From Actinoplanes missouriensis 431 (GTDB lineage Bacteria > Actinomycetota > Actinomycetes > Mycobacteriales > Micromonosporaceae), in NCBI RefSeq assembly GCF_000284295.1, contig NC_017093.1, forward strand, positions 5,580,001 to 5,644,000: a stretch of 64,000 nucleotides of DNA, read 5' to 3'. The notes beneath the pieces are model-generated. The model made no database searches. It was not told where the DNA came from and saw only the letters and a program-made list of their open reading frames with translations. A program made the translations under genes and the position numbers. This document shows, piece after piece, positions 33,570 through 42,303 of the stretch. Positions within the stretch are counted from its first letter, which is position 1. Every line of letters starts with the position of its first letter.

Positions 33570-35534
33570 GTGCCGACAGCGATACATCGGACGGCGGCGG
33601 CTCCGGTCGCCGCCGTCGCGCTCCTCACCGCGGTCACGGCCGTCGTCCTGCTCCCGTTCTCGCGGGCCGACGAGGCGTGGACCGAGTGGTTCTACCTCAC
33701 CGACCTGACCGTCGCCGTGGTCTACGGCCTCCTGGCGTACCTGCTGCTCAGCCGCGGCGCCCGGGCGGTCGGCGCGCTCGCCGGGCTGGCCGCGATCGGC
33801 GGCGGGCTCGCGGCGATCGGGCAGCGGGTCCCGGAGCTGCTCCCCGACCTGGTCGGGACGGCCTGGGTGCCGGGCACGCTCGCGCTGATCACGGTGCTGC
33901 CGTGGCTGGTCCGCGACGACCCGCTCCCGCCGCACGCCCGGATCGCGGTCGCCACCGGGGTGGTCTGCAGCGCCGTGCTCACCGCGATGCGGGCGTGCCG
34001 CGCGGTGAGCCAGCGGTGGAGCGACATCCTCGACGAGACCCTTGCCGTGCAGATGAGCGTGGTGGTCGTTCTCGGACTCCTCACCACTGCGGACGCGGCC
34101 CGGCGATGGCGGCGGCTGCCCGGCGAGCGGCGGCGCGGCCTCGGCTGGCTGACCGTGGGGTCGGCGCTGATGGCGCTCTCCTTCGTGCCGATGGCGCTGC
34201 CGATGGAGATGGCTCAGTCGATCACGTACGCGTCGGTCACCCCGGTGCTGCAGCTGACCGCGCAGGCGTTCTTCCCGGCCGCGATCCTCGCCGTGGTGCT
34301 CCGGCAGCGGCTCTGGGGTGTCGACGTGGCGGTCAGCCGGACGCTTGTCTGGTCGCTGCTGACGGCCGGGGCGATCACCGCCTACGTGCTGATCACGCAG
34401 GCCGTCGTGCTGCTCGCGCCGCTGCCCGGAGGCACCGCGGGCGCGGTCGCGGCGGGCGTCCTGGCGGTGGCCGTCTTCCCGGCCCGGGCATGGCTTCAAA
34501 CCAGGATCGACCATCTGGTACGGGGACCGTCCGCACGCCCGGGAGCCGCGGCGGAGCGGCTCGCCCAGCGGATCGGGACGGACGCGGCGGGCCCGGTGGC
34601 GGGCGCGCTGGAGGCGATCCGGGAGTCGCTGCGGCTGCACTCGGTGCGGCTCGAAACCGGCGAGGTCGTGCAGGAGATCGGGGTGTCCGGCGGGCCCGCG
34701 CTGACGGTGGGGCTCAGTCTCGGTGGGGTTCCGGCGGGACGGCTCACCGTCACCGGGGCGCCCGGGGAGCGGCTGGATGACCGTACCCGGAAGGATCTGG
34801 GAATGCTGGCCGGACCGGTGGCCGCGGTCGCGCAGCTGGCCGTGCGCACCGGCGAGCTCGCGTCGGCCCGCGCCCGGACCACCGCGGCGCGCGTCGAGGA
34901 ACGCCGGCTGCTGCGCCGGGAACTCCACGATCGGCTCGGGCCCACCCTGGTCGGAATCGGACTCACCGTGCAGGGCGCGCGCAACCTCGTCGATGCCGGG
35001 CGGACCGCCGAGGCCGCGGAGACGCTGGACCTTCTGCGCGTCGAACTGGATCGCAGCGCGGAGGACGTGCGGACCCTGGCGCGGGCGCTGCTGCCGCCCT
35101 CGCTGGAACGGCACGGGCTCGGGGTGGCGCTGACCGAGCTCGCCGAACGGCTCAGCGGGCCCGAACCGGACCCGGCCGTCCGTGCGGAGATCACCGGAGA
35201 GGTGGCGGGGTTGACGCCGGAGGTGGCGGCCGGGCTGTACGGGATCGCGGCGGAGGCGCTCGTCAACGCGCGGCGGCATGCGGGGGCGTCGGCGGTCCGG
35301 GTCGGTGTGGCGGTGGACGCGTCGGGCGTGGTTCTGGAGATCGTGGACGACGGGCGGGGCATCGCGGAGGACGCCGAGCCGGGCGTGGGGTTGCGGTCGA
35401 TGCGGGAGCGGGCGGAGGAGCTGGGCGGGACGCTGACCGCCGGGCCGGTGTCCCGCGGCTCGTCGCCGGCCGGTTCGGGTGCCCGGACGCTGGTGCGGAC
35501 CGGGACCGTCGTCCGGGTGGTGCTGCCCCGATGA
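33570..35534 (+). CDS. NarL-type sensor histidine kinase
   Basis: 654 residues, GTG start. Helices fill about 1-310, a larger membrane sensor than most HisKA_3 kinases. A GAF-like region follows, then the HisKA_3 box RRLLRRELHDRLGPTL with the phosphorylated His at about 453. The ATPase domain has the N-box NARRHAGASAVRVGV and the G-box EIVDDGRGIAEDAEPGVGLRSMRERAEELGG. It overlaps the response regulator by 4 bp, its obvious partner. Signal unknown. Confidence 0.93.
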   Translation: MPTAIHRTAAAPVAAVALLTAVTAVVLLPFSRADEAWTEWFYLTDLTVAVVYGLLAYLLLSRGARAVGALAGLAAIGGGLAAIGQRVPELLPDLVGTAWVPGTLALITVLPWLVRDDPLPPHARIAVATGVVCSAVLTAMRACRAVSQRWSDILDETLAVQMSVVVVLGLLTTADAARRWRRLPGERRRGLGWLTVGSALMALSFVPMALPMEMAQSITYASVTPVLQLTAQAFFPAAILAVVLRQRLWGVDVAVSRTLVWSLLTAGAITAYVLITQAVVLLAPLPGGTAGAVAAGVLAVAVFPARAWLQTRIDHLVRGPSARPGAAAERLAQRIGTDAAGPVAGALEAIRESLRLHSVRLETGEVVQEIGVSGGPALTVGLSLGGVPAGRLTVTGAPGERLDDRTRKDLGMLAGPVAAVAQLAVRTGELASARARTTAARVEERRLLRRELHDRLGPTLVGIGLTVQGARNLVDAGRTAEAAETLDLLRVELDRSAEDVRTLARALLPPSLERHGLGVALTELAERLSGPEPDPAVRAEITGEVAGLTPEVAAGLYGIAAEALVNARRHAGASAVRVGVAVDASGVVLEIVDDGRGIAEDAEPGVGLRSMRERAEELGGTLTAGPVSRGSSPAGSGARTLVRTGTVVRVVLPR

Positions 35535-36175
35535 GTCTCCGGGTGGTGATCGTTGATGATCATCCGATGTTCCGGATGGGCGTACGCTCGCTGATCCTCT
35601 CCCTGAACGGCCTGGAGGTGGCCGGTGAGGCCGCCGGGCACGCGGCCGCCCTCGAGGTGGTGGCGGCGACCCGGCCCGACGTGGTGCTGATGGACCTGCA
35701 CCTCGGCGGCGACTCCGGGGTGGACGCGACCGCCGACCTGCTGCGCCGCGATCCGGGCGCCCGGGTGCTGGTGCTGACCATGCTGGACGACGACGACTCG
35801 GTGTTCGCGGCGATGCGGGCCGGGGCGCGGGGCTACCTGCTGAAGAACGCGTCCCCGGAGGAACTGGAACGAGCCGTGCACGCGGTCGCGAACGGTGACG
35901 TGATCCTGTCCGGGCCGGTCGCGCAGCGGGCGCTCGGGTTCCTGACCGGGGCGCGGGTGGGCGGGTCGCCGTTCCCGGAACTGACGTCGCGGGAACTGGA
36001 CGTGCTGGATCTGGTGGCGCGCGGGCTGGACAACCTGGCGGTGGCGCGGCGGTTGTCCCTCAGCGACAAGACGGTGCGCAACTACCTGTCCGCGATCCTG
36101 GCGAAGCTGCGGGTGGCCGACCGGTCGCAGGTGATCGTCCGGGCGCGGGAGGCGGGGCTGGGCGGGGCCAGATAG
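35531..36175 (+). CDS. NarL/FixJ-family response regulator
   Basis: 214 residues. The receiver domain has DD at 9-10 and phospho-acceptor Asp55 in VVLMDLHLGGDSG; K in YLLKNASPEE follows. A LuxR-type helix-turn-helix occupies about 148-210 (LTSRELDVLDLVARGLDNLAVARRLSLSDKTVRNYLSAI). The ATG overlaps the kinase stop, giving a coupled two-component pair. Targets unknown; the pair ends 9 bp from the convergent siderophore ATPase gene. Confidence 0.95.
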   Translation: MSLRVVIVDDHPMFRMGVRSLILSLNGLEVAGEAAGHAAALEVVAATRPDVVLMDLHLGGDSGVDATADLLRRDPGARVLVLTMLDDDDSVFAAMRAGARGYLLKNASPEELERAVHAVANGDVILSGPVAQRALGFLTGARVGGSPFPELTSRELDVLDLVARGLDNLAVARRLSLSDKTVRNYLSAILAKLRVADRSQVIVRAREAGLGGAR

Positions 36176-36184
36176 CGGGCTCGG

Positions 36185-36973
36185 TCAGGTGGTCCGGGGG
36201 ATGGGGACCACCAGTGGAGTGCCCGTGGCCGGATCGGGGACGACCATCGCGTGGAGGCCGAAGACCTCGTCCAGCAGTTCGGGGGTCAGCACCTCCTCCG
36301 GCGCGCCCGAGGCGACGATCCGGCCGTCCTTCATCGCTATCAGGACGTCGGCATATCGGGCGGCCAGTGACAGATCATGCAGGACCATCACGACCGTGCG
36401 CCCCTTCTCCCGGTGCAGGCGGCGGATCAGGTCGAGGACGTCGATCTGGTGGGCGAGGTCGAGGAACGTGGTCGGCTCGTCGAGCAGCAGCAGGTCGGTG
36501 CCCTGGGCGAGCGCCATGCTGATCCAGGCGCGCTGGCGCTGGCCGCCGGAGAGGGCGTCGACCGGGCGGGAGGCGTACTCCAGCATGCCGGTCCAGCGCA
36601 GCGCGTCGGCTACCAGGCTCTCGTCGTCGCCGGACCACTGGCGGAACCACGACTGGTGCGGATGGCGGCCGCGCATCACCAGGTCGGCGACGGTGAGTCC
36701 GTCGGGGGCGGCCGGGGACTGCGGCAGGACGCCGAGGACGCGGGCCACGTCGCGGGTGGGCGTCCGGTCGATGCGGCGGCCGTCGAGGAGGACCTCTCCC
36801 CCGCCGGGTCGCAGCAGGCGGCCGAGGGCGCGCAGCACCGTCGACTTCCCGCAGCCGTTCGGCCCGATGATCACCGAGATCCGACCATCCGCCACGGGTA
36901 TGTCCAGATTTTTCGTGACTTGGACATCGCCGTATGACAGGTCGAGGTTCGCCCCGCGAAGCCTCCCGTTCAC
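36185..36973 (-). CDS. Ferri-siderophore ABC importer ATPase (FecE/FepC type)
   Basis: 262 residues from a GTG overlapping the permease stop (GTGA). Walker A GPNGCGKST, Q-loop LPQSPAAPDGLTV, signature LSGGQRQRAWISMALAQG, Walker B LLLLDEPTTFLDLAHQ and H-loop VLHDLSLAARYAD are typical of iron-chelate transporters. Last gene of the minus-strand siderophore operon; convergent with the response regulator. A longer frame to 37096 is not needed. Confidence 0.95.
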   Translation of the reverse strand: MNGRLRGANLDLSYGDVQVTKNLDIPVADGRISVIIGPNGCGKSTVLRALGRLLRPGGGEVLLDGRRIDRTPTRDVARVLGVLPQSPAAPDGLTVADLVMRGRHPHQSWFRQWSGDDESLVADALRWTGMLEYASRPVDALSGGQRQRAWISMALAQGTDLLLLDEPTTFLDLAHQIDVLDLIRRLHREKGRTVVMVLHDLSLAARYADVLIAMKDGRIVASGAPEEVLTPELLDEVFGLHAMVVPDPATGTPLVVPIPRTT

Positions 36974-38010
36974 GCGCTGATCCTCCGCGAGCCTCGCACC
37001 AACAACCACAACAAGTACGGCGTCCCCACGATCGCCGTGACCAGCCCGACCGGCAACTCCGCCGGCGCCACCACGATCCGCGCCAGCAGGTCGCACCCCA
37101 CCACGAGCAGCGCACCGAGCACCGCCGACGCGACGAGCGGCGGCCGGCTCCCGCCGCAGAGCCGCAACGCTATCTGCGGCACCACGAACGCGACGAACTC
37201 GATCGGCCCGGCGGCCGCCACCGCCGCGGCGGCTAGCGCGGCCGCGACCACCACCACGGCGAGCTGGGCGCTCGGCAGCCGTAATCCCAATCCCCGCGCC
37301 GTGTCGTCGCCGAACTGCAGCACCCGCAGCGCCAGGCCGGTGGCGAGCGCCGCCGGCAGCAGCACGAGCAGGGCAAGGGCGAGCGGCCGGACCTGTGACC
37401 AGTCACGACCGGCGAGCGAGCCGGTCAGCCAGATGCTCGCCCGGGTCAGGTCGGTCTGGTCGGCGCGGAGCAGCAGCCAGGAGGTGACCGCGGCGAGCAG
37501 CTGTCCGGCGCCGAGCCCGATCAGCACCAGGCGATAGCCGTCGATGCCCTGCTTCCAGGCGAGCAGGTAGATGCCGGCCGCGCTGAGCAGCGCCCCGCCG
37601 AGCGCGGCGAACGGGACGGCACCGATGCCGAGCACGATCGCGGTGACCGCCCCGGCGGACGCGCCGAACGTGACGCCGAGGACGTCCGGGCTGGCCAGGG
37701 GGTTGCGGGCGAACGTCTGGGTGAGCGCTCCGGCGACCGCGAGGGCGGCGCCGGCGAGCAGGCCGCAGAGCACCCGCGGCAGTCGCAGGTTGAGCAGGAT
37801 GTGCCGTTCGATGCGGGTGCCGCCGCCGGTGGCGACCTGCCAGACGGTCTCCGGGCTGATCGGGAAGTCGCCGTGCCCGACCGCGGCGACCCCGGCCGCG
37901 ACGGTGGCGACCAGCGCCAGCAGCGTGACGGCGACGGTCCGGATCGGCACCGACGCCGAGACCGGCCCGGCCCGGAGCACGCGCCGGCCGGGAAGAAGCA
38001 GCGAACTCAC
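36970..38010 (-). CDS. Ferri-siderophore ABC importer permease (FecCD family)
   Basis: 346 residues, about nine to ten helices. LRLPRVLCGLLAGAALAVAGALTQTFARNPLASPDVLGVTFGAS is the strongly conserved FecCD block, and ARGLGLRLPSAQLA the ATPase-contact loop. GTG start overlapping the upstream permease stop by 4 bp. It forms the channel together with the next gene upstream. Confidence 0.95.
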   Translation of the reverse strand: MSSLLLPGRRVLRAGPVSASVPIRTVAVTLLALVATVAAGVAAVGHGDFPISPETVWQVATGGGTRIERHILLNLRLPRVLCGLLAGAALAVAGALTQTFARNPLASPDVLGVTFGASAGAVTAIVLGIGAVPFAALGGALLSAAGIYLLAWKQGIDGYRLVLIGLGAGQLLAAVTSWLLLRADQTDLTRASIWLTGSLAGRDWSQVRPLALALLVLLPAALATGLALRVLQFGDDTARGLGLRLPSAQLAVVVVAAALAAAAVAAAGPIEFVAFVVPQIALRLCGGSRPPLVASAVLGALLVVGCDLLARIVVAPAELPVGLVTAIVGTPYLLWLLVRGSRRISA

Positions 38011-39029
38011 AACCGCACCATCCGGATCCGCCGGACCAGCCAGATGAAGAACGGCGCACCCACGAACGCCAGCACGATCCCGGTCTGCAACTCCGCCGGG
38101 CTCGCGATGAGCCGCCCCACCACGTCCGCGACCAGGATCAGGCTCACGCCGAGCAGCGCCGAGAACGGGATCAGCCAGCGGTGGTCAGGCCCGGTGATCA
38201 GGCGTGCGATGTGCGGGACGATCAGGCCGGCGAACGCGAGGGGTCCCGCCGCGGCGGTGGCGGCGCCGGCCAGGAGCACGATGGCCGCGACCCCGACGGT
38301 ACGGGCGGCGGCGACGTTCTGCCCGAGCGCGCGGGCCACGTCCTCGCCGAGCCCGAGGGCGTTCAGGGCCGGGGCGTTGACGGCCGCGACCACGAGTCCG
38401 GCGGCGATGAACGGCAGCACCGCCCAGGCCGTCGCCCAGTCACGCCCGGCGAGCGAGCCGACCACCCAGAACCGGAACACCGACAGCGTCTCCGGGTCAC
38501 TGATCAGGATCGAGGAGGTGAACGAGGCGAGCAGCGCGCTGAGCGCCATGCCGGCCAGCGCGAGGGTCACCGGGGTCGGGCCGCCCGCGCCGGCTCTGCC
38601 GAGGGCGAAGACGAGCACGCTCGCTCCCAGCGAACCAGCGAACGCGAAATACACGTACCCCTGGAAGTGGGTTATGCCCAGGAAAGCGATGGCGACGACG
38701 ACGGCGAAGGAGGCGCCCGCCGAGACGCCGAGCAGGCCGGGGTCGGCGATCGGGTTGCGCGTGTGCCCCTGCATCAGCGCACCGGCCGCGCCGAGGGCCA
38801 ACCCCACCAAGACCCCCAACAGGGTACGGGGCCCGCGCAGCTCCCGCACCACGGCGGTGGCGTCCGAGCCGTCCGGGTGGACGAGCGCCTGCCACACGTC
38901 GGACGGGTGCAGGGTCTGCGCGCCGAGCCCGAGGCTGAGCAGCACCGCGACGCCGGCGAGAAGCAGCAGCCCGGCGAGAGCGGTGAGCCGGGATCCTCGC
39001 CCGGTGCGGGTGAGTGCCCCGGCTGTCAC
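38007..39029 (-). CDS. Ferri-siderophore ABC importer permease (FecCD family)
   Basis: 340 residues. RELRGPRTLLGVLVGLALGAAGALMQGHTRNPIADPGLLGVSAGAS and EDVARALGQNVAAARTVGV are the family blocks, with about nine helices. It starts at a GTG one base after the stop of the binding-protein gene. The two minus-strand permeases belong to different FecCD subgroups (GVSAGAS versus GVTFGAS), as expected for a heterodimer. Confidence 0.95.
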   Translation of the reverse strand: MTAGALTRTGRGSRLTALAGLLLLAGVAVLLSLGLGAQTLHPSDVWQALVHPDGSDATAVVRELRGPRTLLGVLVGLALGAAGALMQGHTRNPIADPGLLGVSAGASFAVVVAIAFLGITHFQGYVYFAFAGSLGASVLVFALGRAGAGGPTPVTLALAGMALSALLASFTSSILISDPETLSVFRFWVVGSLAGRDWATAWAVLPFIAAGLVVAAVNAPALNALGLGEDVARALGQNVAAARTVGVAAIVLLAGAATAAAGPLAFAGLIVPHIARLITGPDHRWLIPFSALLGVSLILVADVVGRLIASPAELQTGIVLAFVGAPFFIWLVRRIRMVRL

Positions 39030-39030
39030 A

Positions 39031-40026
39031 TCAGGCTCCGGCCGCCTTGGCGACGGCCGGGACGGTGTTGTCGATGAAGTACGGCACCGACAGCGGGCTC
39101 GGGTTGCGCAGCGCCATGAACTCGTCGGCGCCGAGCGCGATGTACTTACCGCCCTTGACCGCCGGCAGGTTCTTGAACAGCGTGTTCGCCTCGAGGGCGG
39201 TCTTCAGCTGCGGCTCGGTGTAGTAGATCAGCATCACGTCGGCGTCGATCGTGGCGATCTTCTCGAGGCTGAGCGTGACCGCGAACTCGTCGCCGGGCAG
39301 CGCCGCGACGGCGGGCGCCAGCTTCATCCCGAGGTCGTTGAAGGCCTTGACCGTGACGTCGGAGCCGGACCGCAGCACACCGATCGTGCCGGCTTCGAAC
39401 ACCTGGGAGATGGTGAAGGTCTTGCCCGCCAGGGCCGGGTGTTGTGTCTTCACCCCGTCCACCTTGGCCTGGACGTCGGTGATGATCTGCTCGCCCTGGT
39501 CCACCTTGCCGACGAGCTTGGCGACCTGGCGCAGGGTGGTCTGCCACGGGTCCTCGAACGGCCCGGTCTCGTACGCGGTGGTCGGCACGAGCGGCGACAG
39601 CGCCTTGTACTCCTGGTCGATGTAGTAGTCGCCACCGGCCAGCACCAGGTCCGGGTTGAGCTTGGCGACCTCCTCCGGGTCGACCCCGGTCTCGCCCATG
39701 ACCAGCTGCACGGGCGTGCCGGTGATCTTCGGCTTGGCCCACGGGTTGATGCCGCCCTCGGCGACCGACTGGGCGATCCCGACCGGCTGGATGCCGAGCA
39801 GCAGCAGCGCGTCGATGTCGGCGTCGGAGAGCGCGACGATGCGCTCGGGCGACTTCTCCAGGGTGGTGGTGCCGAGCTTGTGGGTGACCGTCACCGGGAA
39901 CGCCCCCGCGGCGGCCCCGGACGATCCGGCATCCGGTGTGGCGGTCTCGTCATCGGAGGATCCGCAGGCGGCCAGCGCGCCGGCGGTGAGAGTGAGGGCT
40001 AGAAGGGAGGTGAGAACACGGTTCAA
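39031..40026 (-). CDS. Iron-siderophore binding lipoprotein
   Basis: 331 residues from a TTG, giving the signal NRVLTSLLALTLTAGALAACGSS with lipobox LAAC. A frame to 40086 would begin in a hairpin. The type-3 binding fold (PF01497-like) shows SPERIVALSDADIDALLLLGIQPVGIA and LNPDLVLAGGDYYIDQEYKALSPLVPT. Separated from the upstream binding-protein gene by a hairpin, so its level may be set by partial read-through. Predicted partner of the minus-strand permeases. Confidence 0.9.
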   Translation of the reverse strand: MNRVLTSLLALTLTAGALAACGSSDDETATPDAGSSGAAAGAFPVTVTHKLGTTTLEKSPERIVALSDADIDALLLLGIQPVGIAQSVAEGGINPWAKPKITGTPVQLVMGETGVDPEEVAKLNPDLVLAGGDYYIDQEYKALSPLVPTTAYETGPFEDPWQTTLRQVAKLVGKVDQGEQIITDVQAKVDGVKTQHPALAGKTFTISQVFEAGTIGVLRSGSDVTVKAFNDLGMKLAPAVAALPGDEFAVTLSLEKIATIDADVMLIYYTEPQLKTALEANTLFKNLPAVKGGKYIALGADEFMALRNPSPLSVPYFIDNTVPAVAKAAGA

Positions 40027-40052
40027 CGCAACACTTCGCTTCCCAGAGGGCG

Positions 40053-40083
40053 AATCCCCGCCACCGCGGAGGCGACGGGGATT
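40053..40083 (-). terminator. Hairpin between the two siderophore-binding protein genes
   Basis: On the minus strand AATCCCCGTCGCC pairs with GGTGGCGGGGATT around a 5-base loop, starting about 13 bp after the first binding-protein stop. No U tract. It probably stabilises the upstream message or terminates part of the transcripts, making the upstream binding protein more abundant than the rest of the operon. Confidence 0.65.
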
Positions 40084-40095
40084 CACCGAGGAGAA

Positions 40096-41139
40096 TCAGG
40101 CGAGCTTCTTCGACTTCTTGATCGCGGCGGTGAGCGCCTCGAGCAGCGGGGCCGCGCCGTTCCAGGAGTAGATCGGGACGGCCTGCCACGGGAAGACCTG
40201 GTTCGCCTTGACGGCGGGCAGCGCGTTCCAGGCCGGCTTCGACGCCAGGTCCTTGGGCTGCAGGGTGCCGGTCCGCGAGTCCAGGAAGATGATGTCCGCG
40301 TGGTACTTGTCGGCGTTCTCCCAGCTCAGCGACTCGTAGTAGTCACCGCCGTCGGTCTTCTCCGGGACGATGATGTCGACGCCGAGCTCCTTGAAGTACA
40401 TGATGTCGGACGACACCTTGGGGTTCGACACGTAGAAGATGTCGGCCGCGCCGGAGCCGGCGAGCACCTTGATGCCACCGCTCGCCTTGGCGGCGGCGGA
40501 GAGGTCGGCGGCGGCCTTCTCGAATCGGGCCTTGGCCTCGGCGACCTTCGGGGCGTTGAGGTCGGCGCCGAGGGAGGCGGCAAGCGCGGCGTACCGCTCG
40601 ATCGGCTTGGTCAGCGGGACGCGGCCGACGGTGATCGTGGCGGTCGGGGCGAGGCCGAGGATCTTGTCCTTGCTCTCGTCCGGGATGTACCAGTACGCGC
40701 CCGGGTCGAACATGTGGGTGATCAGCAGCTCGGGGCTGAGCGCCGCGTACTTCTCGACGGAGAACTCGCCCCAGGCGTTACCGATGATCTCGACCTTGCT
40801 GATGTCGAGGTCGCCGGCCTGGTCCTCGGCGGTGCCGTCGGCCTTCTTGGTCTCACCGAACACGCCGACGATCTTGTCCTGGAGGCCCAGGTCGACCAGC
40901 GCGGCGGCGGTGCCGGTGAACGCGACGATCTTGCTGGGGGTCTTGTCGGCCTTCAGGTCCTTGGGCTGGTCGTCGGTGAACGACCAGGGACCGGCGGCCG
41001 CGGCGGGGGCGGAGGCGGCGGAGGAGGAGGACCCGGTCTCCTCGTTGCTGCCGCACGCGCTGAGCAGCGCGCCGAGACCGGCGGCGCCGCCGGCGGCCAG
41101 CAGGCCACGACGGGACAAAGAAAGGTTCGAGTACGACAT
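40096..41139 (-). CDS. Iron-siderophore binding protein, twin-arginine and lipobox signal
   Basis: 347 residues. The N-terminus has SRRGLLAAGGAAGLGALLSAC, combining a twin-arginine motif with a lipobox, so Tat-dependent lipoprotein export is likely. The binding domain shows PSKIVAFTGTAAALVDLGLQDKIVGVFGE and LSPELLITHMF. It is the first gene left of the iron box and differs clearly from the next binding protein. Because the plus-strand importer has no binding protein, this one probably serves it (inference). Confidence 0.92.
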   Translation of the reverse strand: MSYSNLSLSRRGLLAAGGAAGLGALLSACGSNEETGSSSSAASAPAAAAGPWSFTDDQPKDLKADKTPSKIVAFTGTAAALVDLGLQDKIVGVFGETKKADGTAEDQAGDLDISKVEIIGNAWGEFSVEKYAALSPELLITHMFDPGAYWYIPDESKDKILGLAPTATITVGRVPLTKPIERYAALAASLGADLNAPKVAEAKARFEKAAADLSAAAKASGGIKVLAGSGAADIFYVSNPKVSSDIMYFKELGVDIIVPEKTDGGDYYESLSWENADKYHADIIFLDSRTGTLQPKDLASKPAWNALPAVKANQVFPWQAVPIYSWNGAAPLLEALTAAIKKSKKLA

Positions 41140-41183
41140 CTTCAAGTCTTTCTCATGGGTACGACCGGTCACTCGACCGCGTG

Positions 41184-41202
41184 AATGGTTAGGCTAACCT
41201 AA
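41184..41202. promoter_or_regulatory. IdeR/DmdR-type iron box
   Basis: AATGGTTAGGCTAACCTAA matches the 19-bp consensus TTAGGTTAGSCTAACCTAA at 16 of 19 positions; only the first three bases differ. It lies 45 bp upstream of the minus-strand binding protein and about 50 bp upstream of the plus-strand permease, so one iron-loaded repressor dimer pair can control both siderophore operons. Confidence 0.92.
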
Positions 41203-41253
41203 CGAACCGAACGCGCGTCAACAGGATCCGCCGAAGCGTGACGGGAGCATCAA

Positions 41254-42303
41254 CTGTCCACCTATGACACCCCCACGGATCAGGGGGTTCGCACCACGGC
41301 TCCGGCAGCGGCCGCGCCCGCGGCCAGACGTGCCTCGGTCCGGCTCGCCGGCCTGCTGATCTCGTTCGCCCTCCTGGCCCTGGTCCTGGTGCTCAGCATC
41401 GGGTTCGGCGCCCGGTTCCTCAGCATCGGCGAGGTCTGGGCCGGACTCACCGACCCGGCGTCGGAGTACTACCGGATCGTCCACGAGATGCGGCTCCCGC
41501 GTACCCTGCTCGGCCTGATGGTCGGGATGGCGCTCGGCCTGGCCGGCGCGATCATGCAGGCGCTGACCCGCAACCCGCTCGCCGACCCCGGCCTGCTCGG
41601 CATCAACGCCGGCGCGTCGGCCGGTGTCGCCTCGGCCGCCGTGTTCCTCGGCATCGGCTCGTTCTACGGCTACATCTGGTTCGCCCTGGCCGGCGCCGCG
41701 GCCGTCACCGCCATGGTCTACGCGGTCGGTGGTGGACGCTCGGCGACCCCGGCCCGGCTCGCTCTCGCGGGCGCCGCCCTCAACGCGACGCTCTACTCCT
41801 ATGTGAGCGCCGCGCTGCTCTCCGACTCGCAGGCGATCGAGAAGGTCAAGTTCTGGACGGCCGGCTCGCTGGCCAGCGCCGACTTCGCCACAGTGACCCG
41901 GCTGCTGCCGTTCTTCGCGGCCGGCCTGGTGGTGGCGCTGCTGGCGGCCCGCCCGCTGAACGCGCTGTCGCTCGGTGACGACGCGGCCCGCGCGCTCGGC
42001 GCCCGGCCCGCGGTGATCCGCACCGCCGTCATCATCGCGGTCACCCTGCTCTGCGGCGGCGCCACCGCCGCCTGCGGCCCGATCGTCTTCGTCGGGCTGC
42101 TCGTCCCGCACATGGTCCGCCCGTTCACCGGGCCGGACCTGCGCTGGCTGCTGCCGTACACCGCGGTGCTCGCGCCGGTGCTCCTGCTCGGCTCGGACGT
42201 GCTGGGCCGGATCCTCGGCAGCCCCGGCGAGCTCCAGGTCGGCACGGTCACCGCCGTCCTCGGCGGTCCCCTCTTCCTCTACCTCGTGCGAGCCGCCCGA
42301 TGA
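41254..42303 (+). CDS. Ferri-siderophore ABC importer permease (FecCD family), probable CTG start
   Basis: 349 residues if initiated at the CTG at 41254, which has GGGAG eight bases upstream. No ATG, GTG or TTG is in frame between the upstream stop (41239) and a GTG at 41389 that would cut off the first helix (VRLAGLLISFALLALVLVLSI). The family block RLPRTLLGLMVGMALGLAGAIMQALTRNPLADPGLLGINAGAS is intact, and DDAARALGARPAVIR is the ATPase-contact loop. First gene of the plus-strand operon, 50 bp after the iron box. Confidence 0.9.
   Translation: MSTYDTPTDQGVRTTAPAAAAPAARRASVRLAGLLISFALLALVLVLSIGFGARFLSIGEVWAGLTDPASEYYRIVHEMRLPRTLLGLMVGMALGLAGAIMQALTRNPLADPGLLGINAGASAGVASAAVFLGIGSFYGYIWFALAGAAAVTAMVYAVGGGRSATPARLALAGAALNATLYSYVSAALLSDSQAIEKVKFWTAGSLASADFATVTRLLPFFAAGLVVALLAARPLNALSLGDDAARALGARPAVIRTAVIIAVTLLCGGATAACGPIVFVGLLVPHMVRPFTGPDLRWLLPYTAVLAPVLLLGSDVLGRILGSPGELQVGTVTAVLGGPLFLYLVRAAR

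Noticed and set aside
32568..35279. 903-codon minus-strand frame
   Set aside because: Antisense shadow of the membrane protein and histidine kinase genes, with no recognisable domain.
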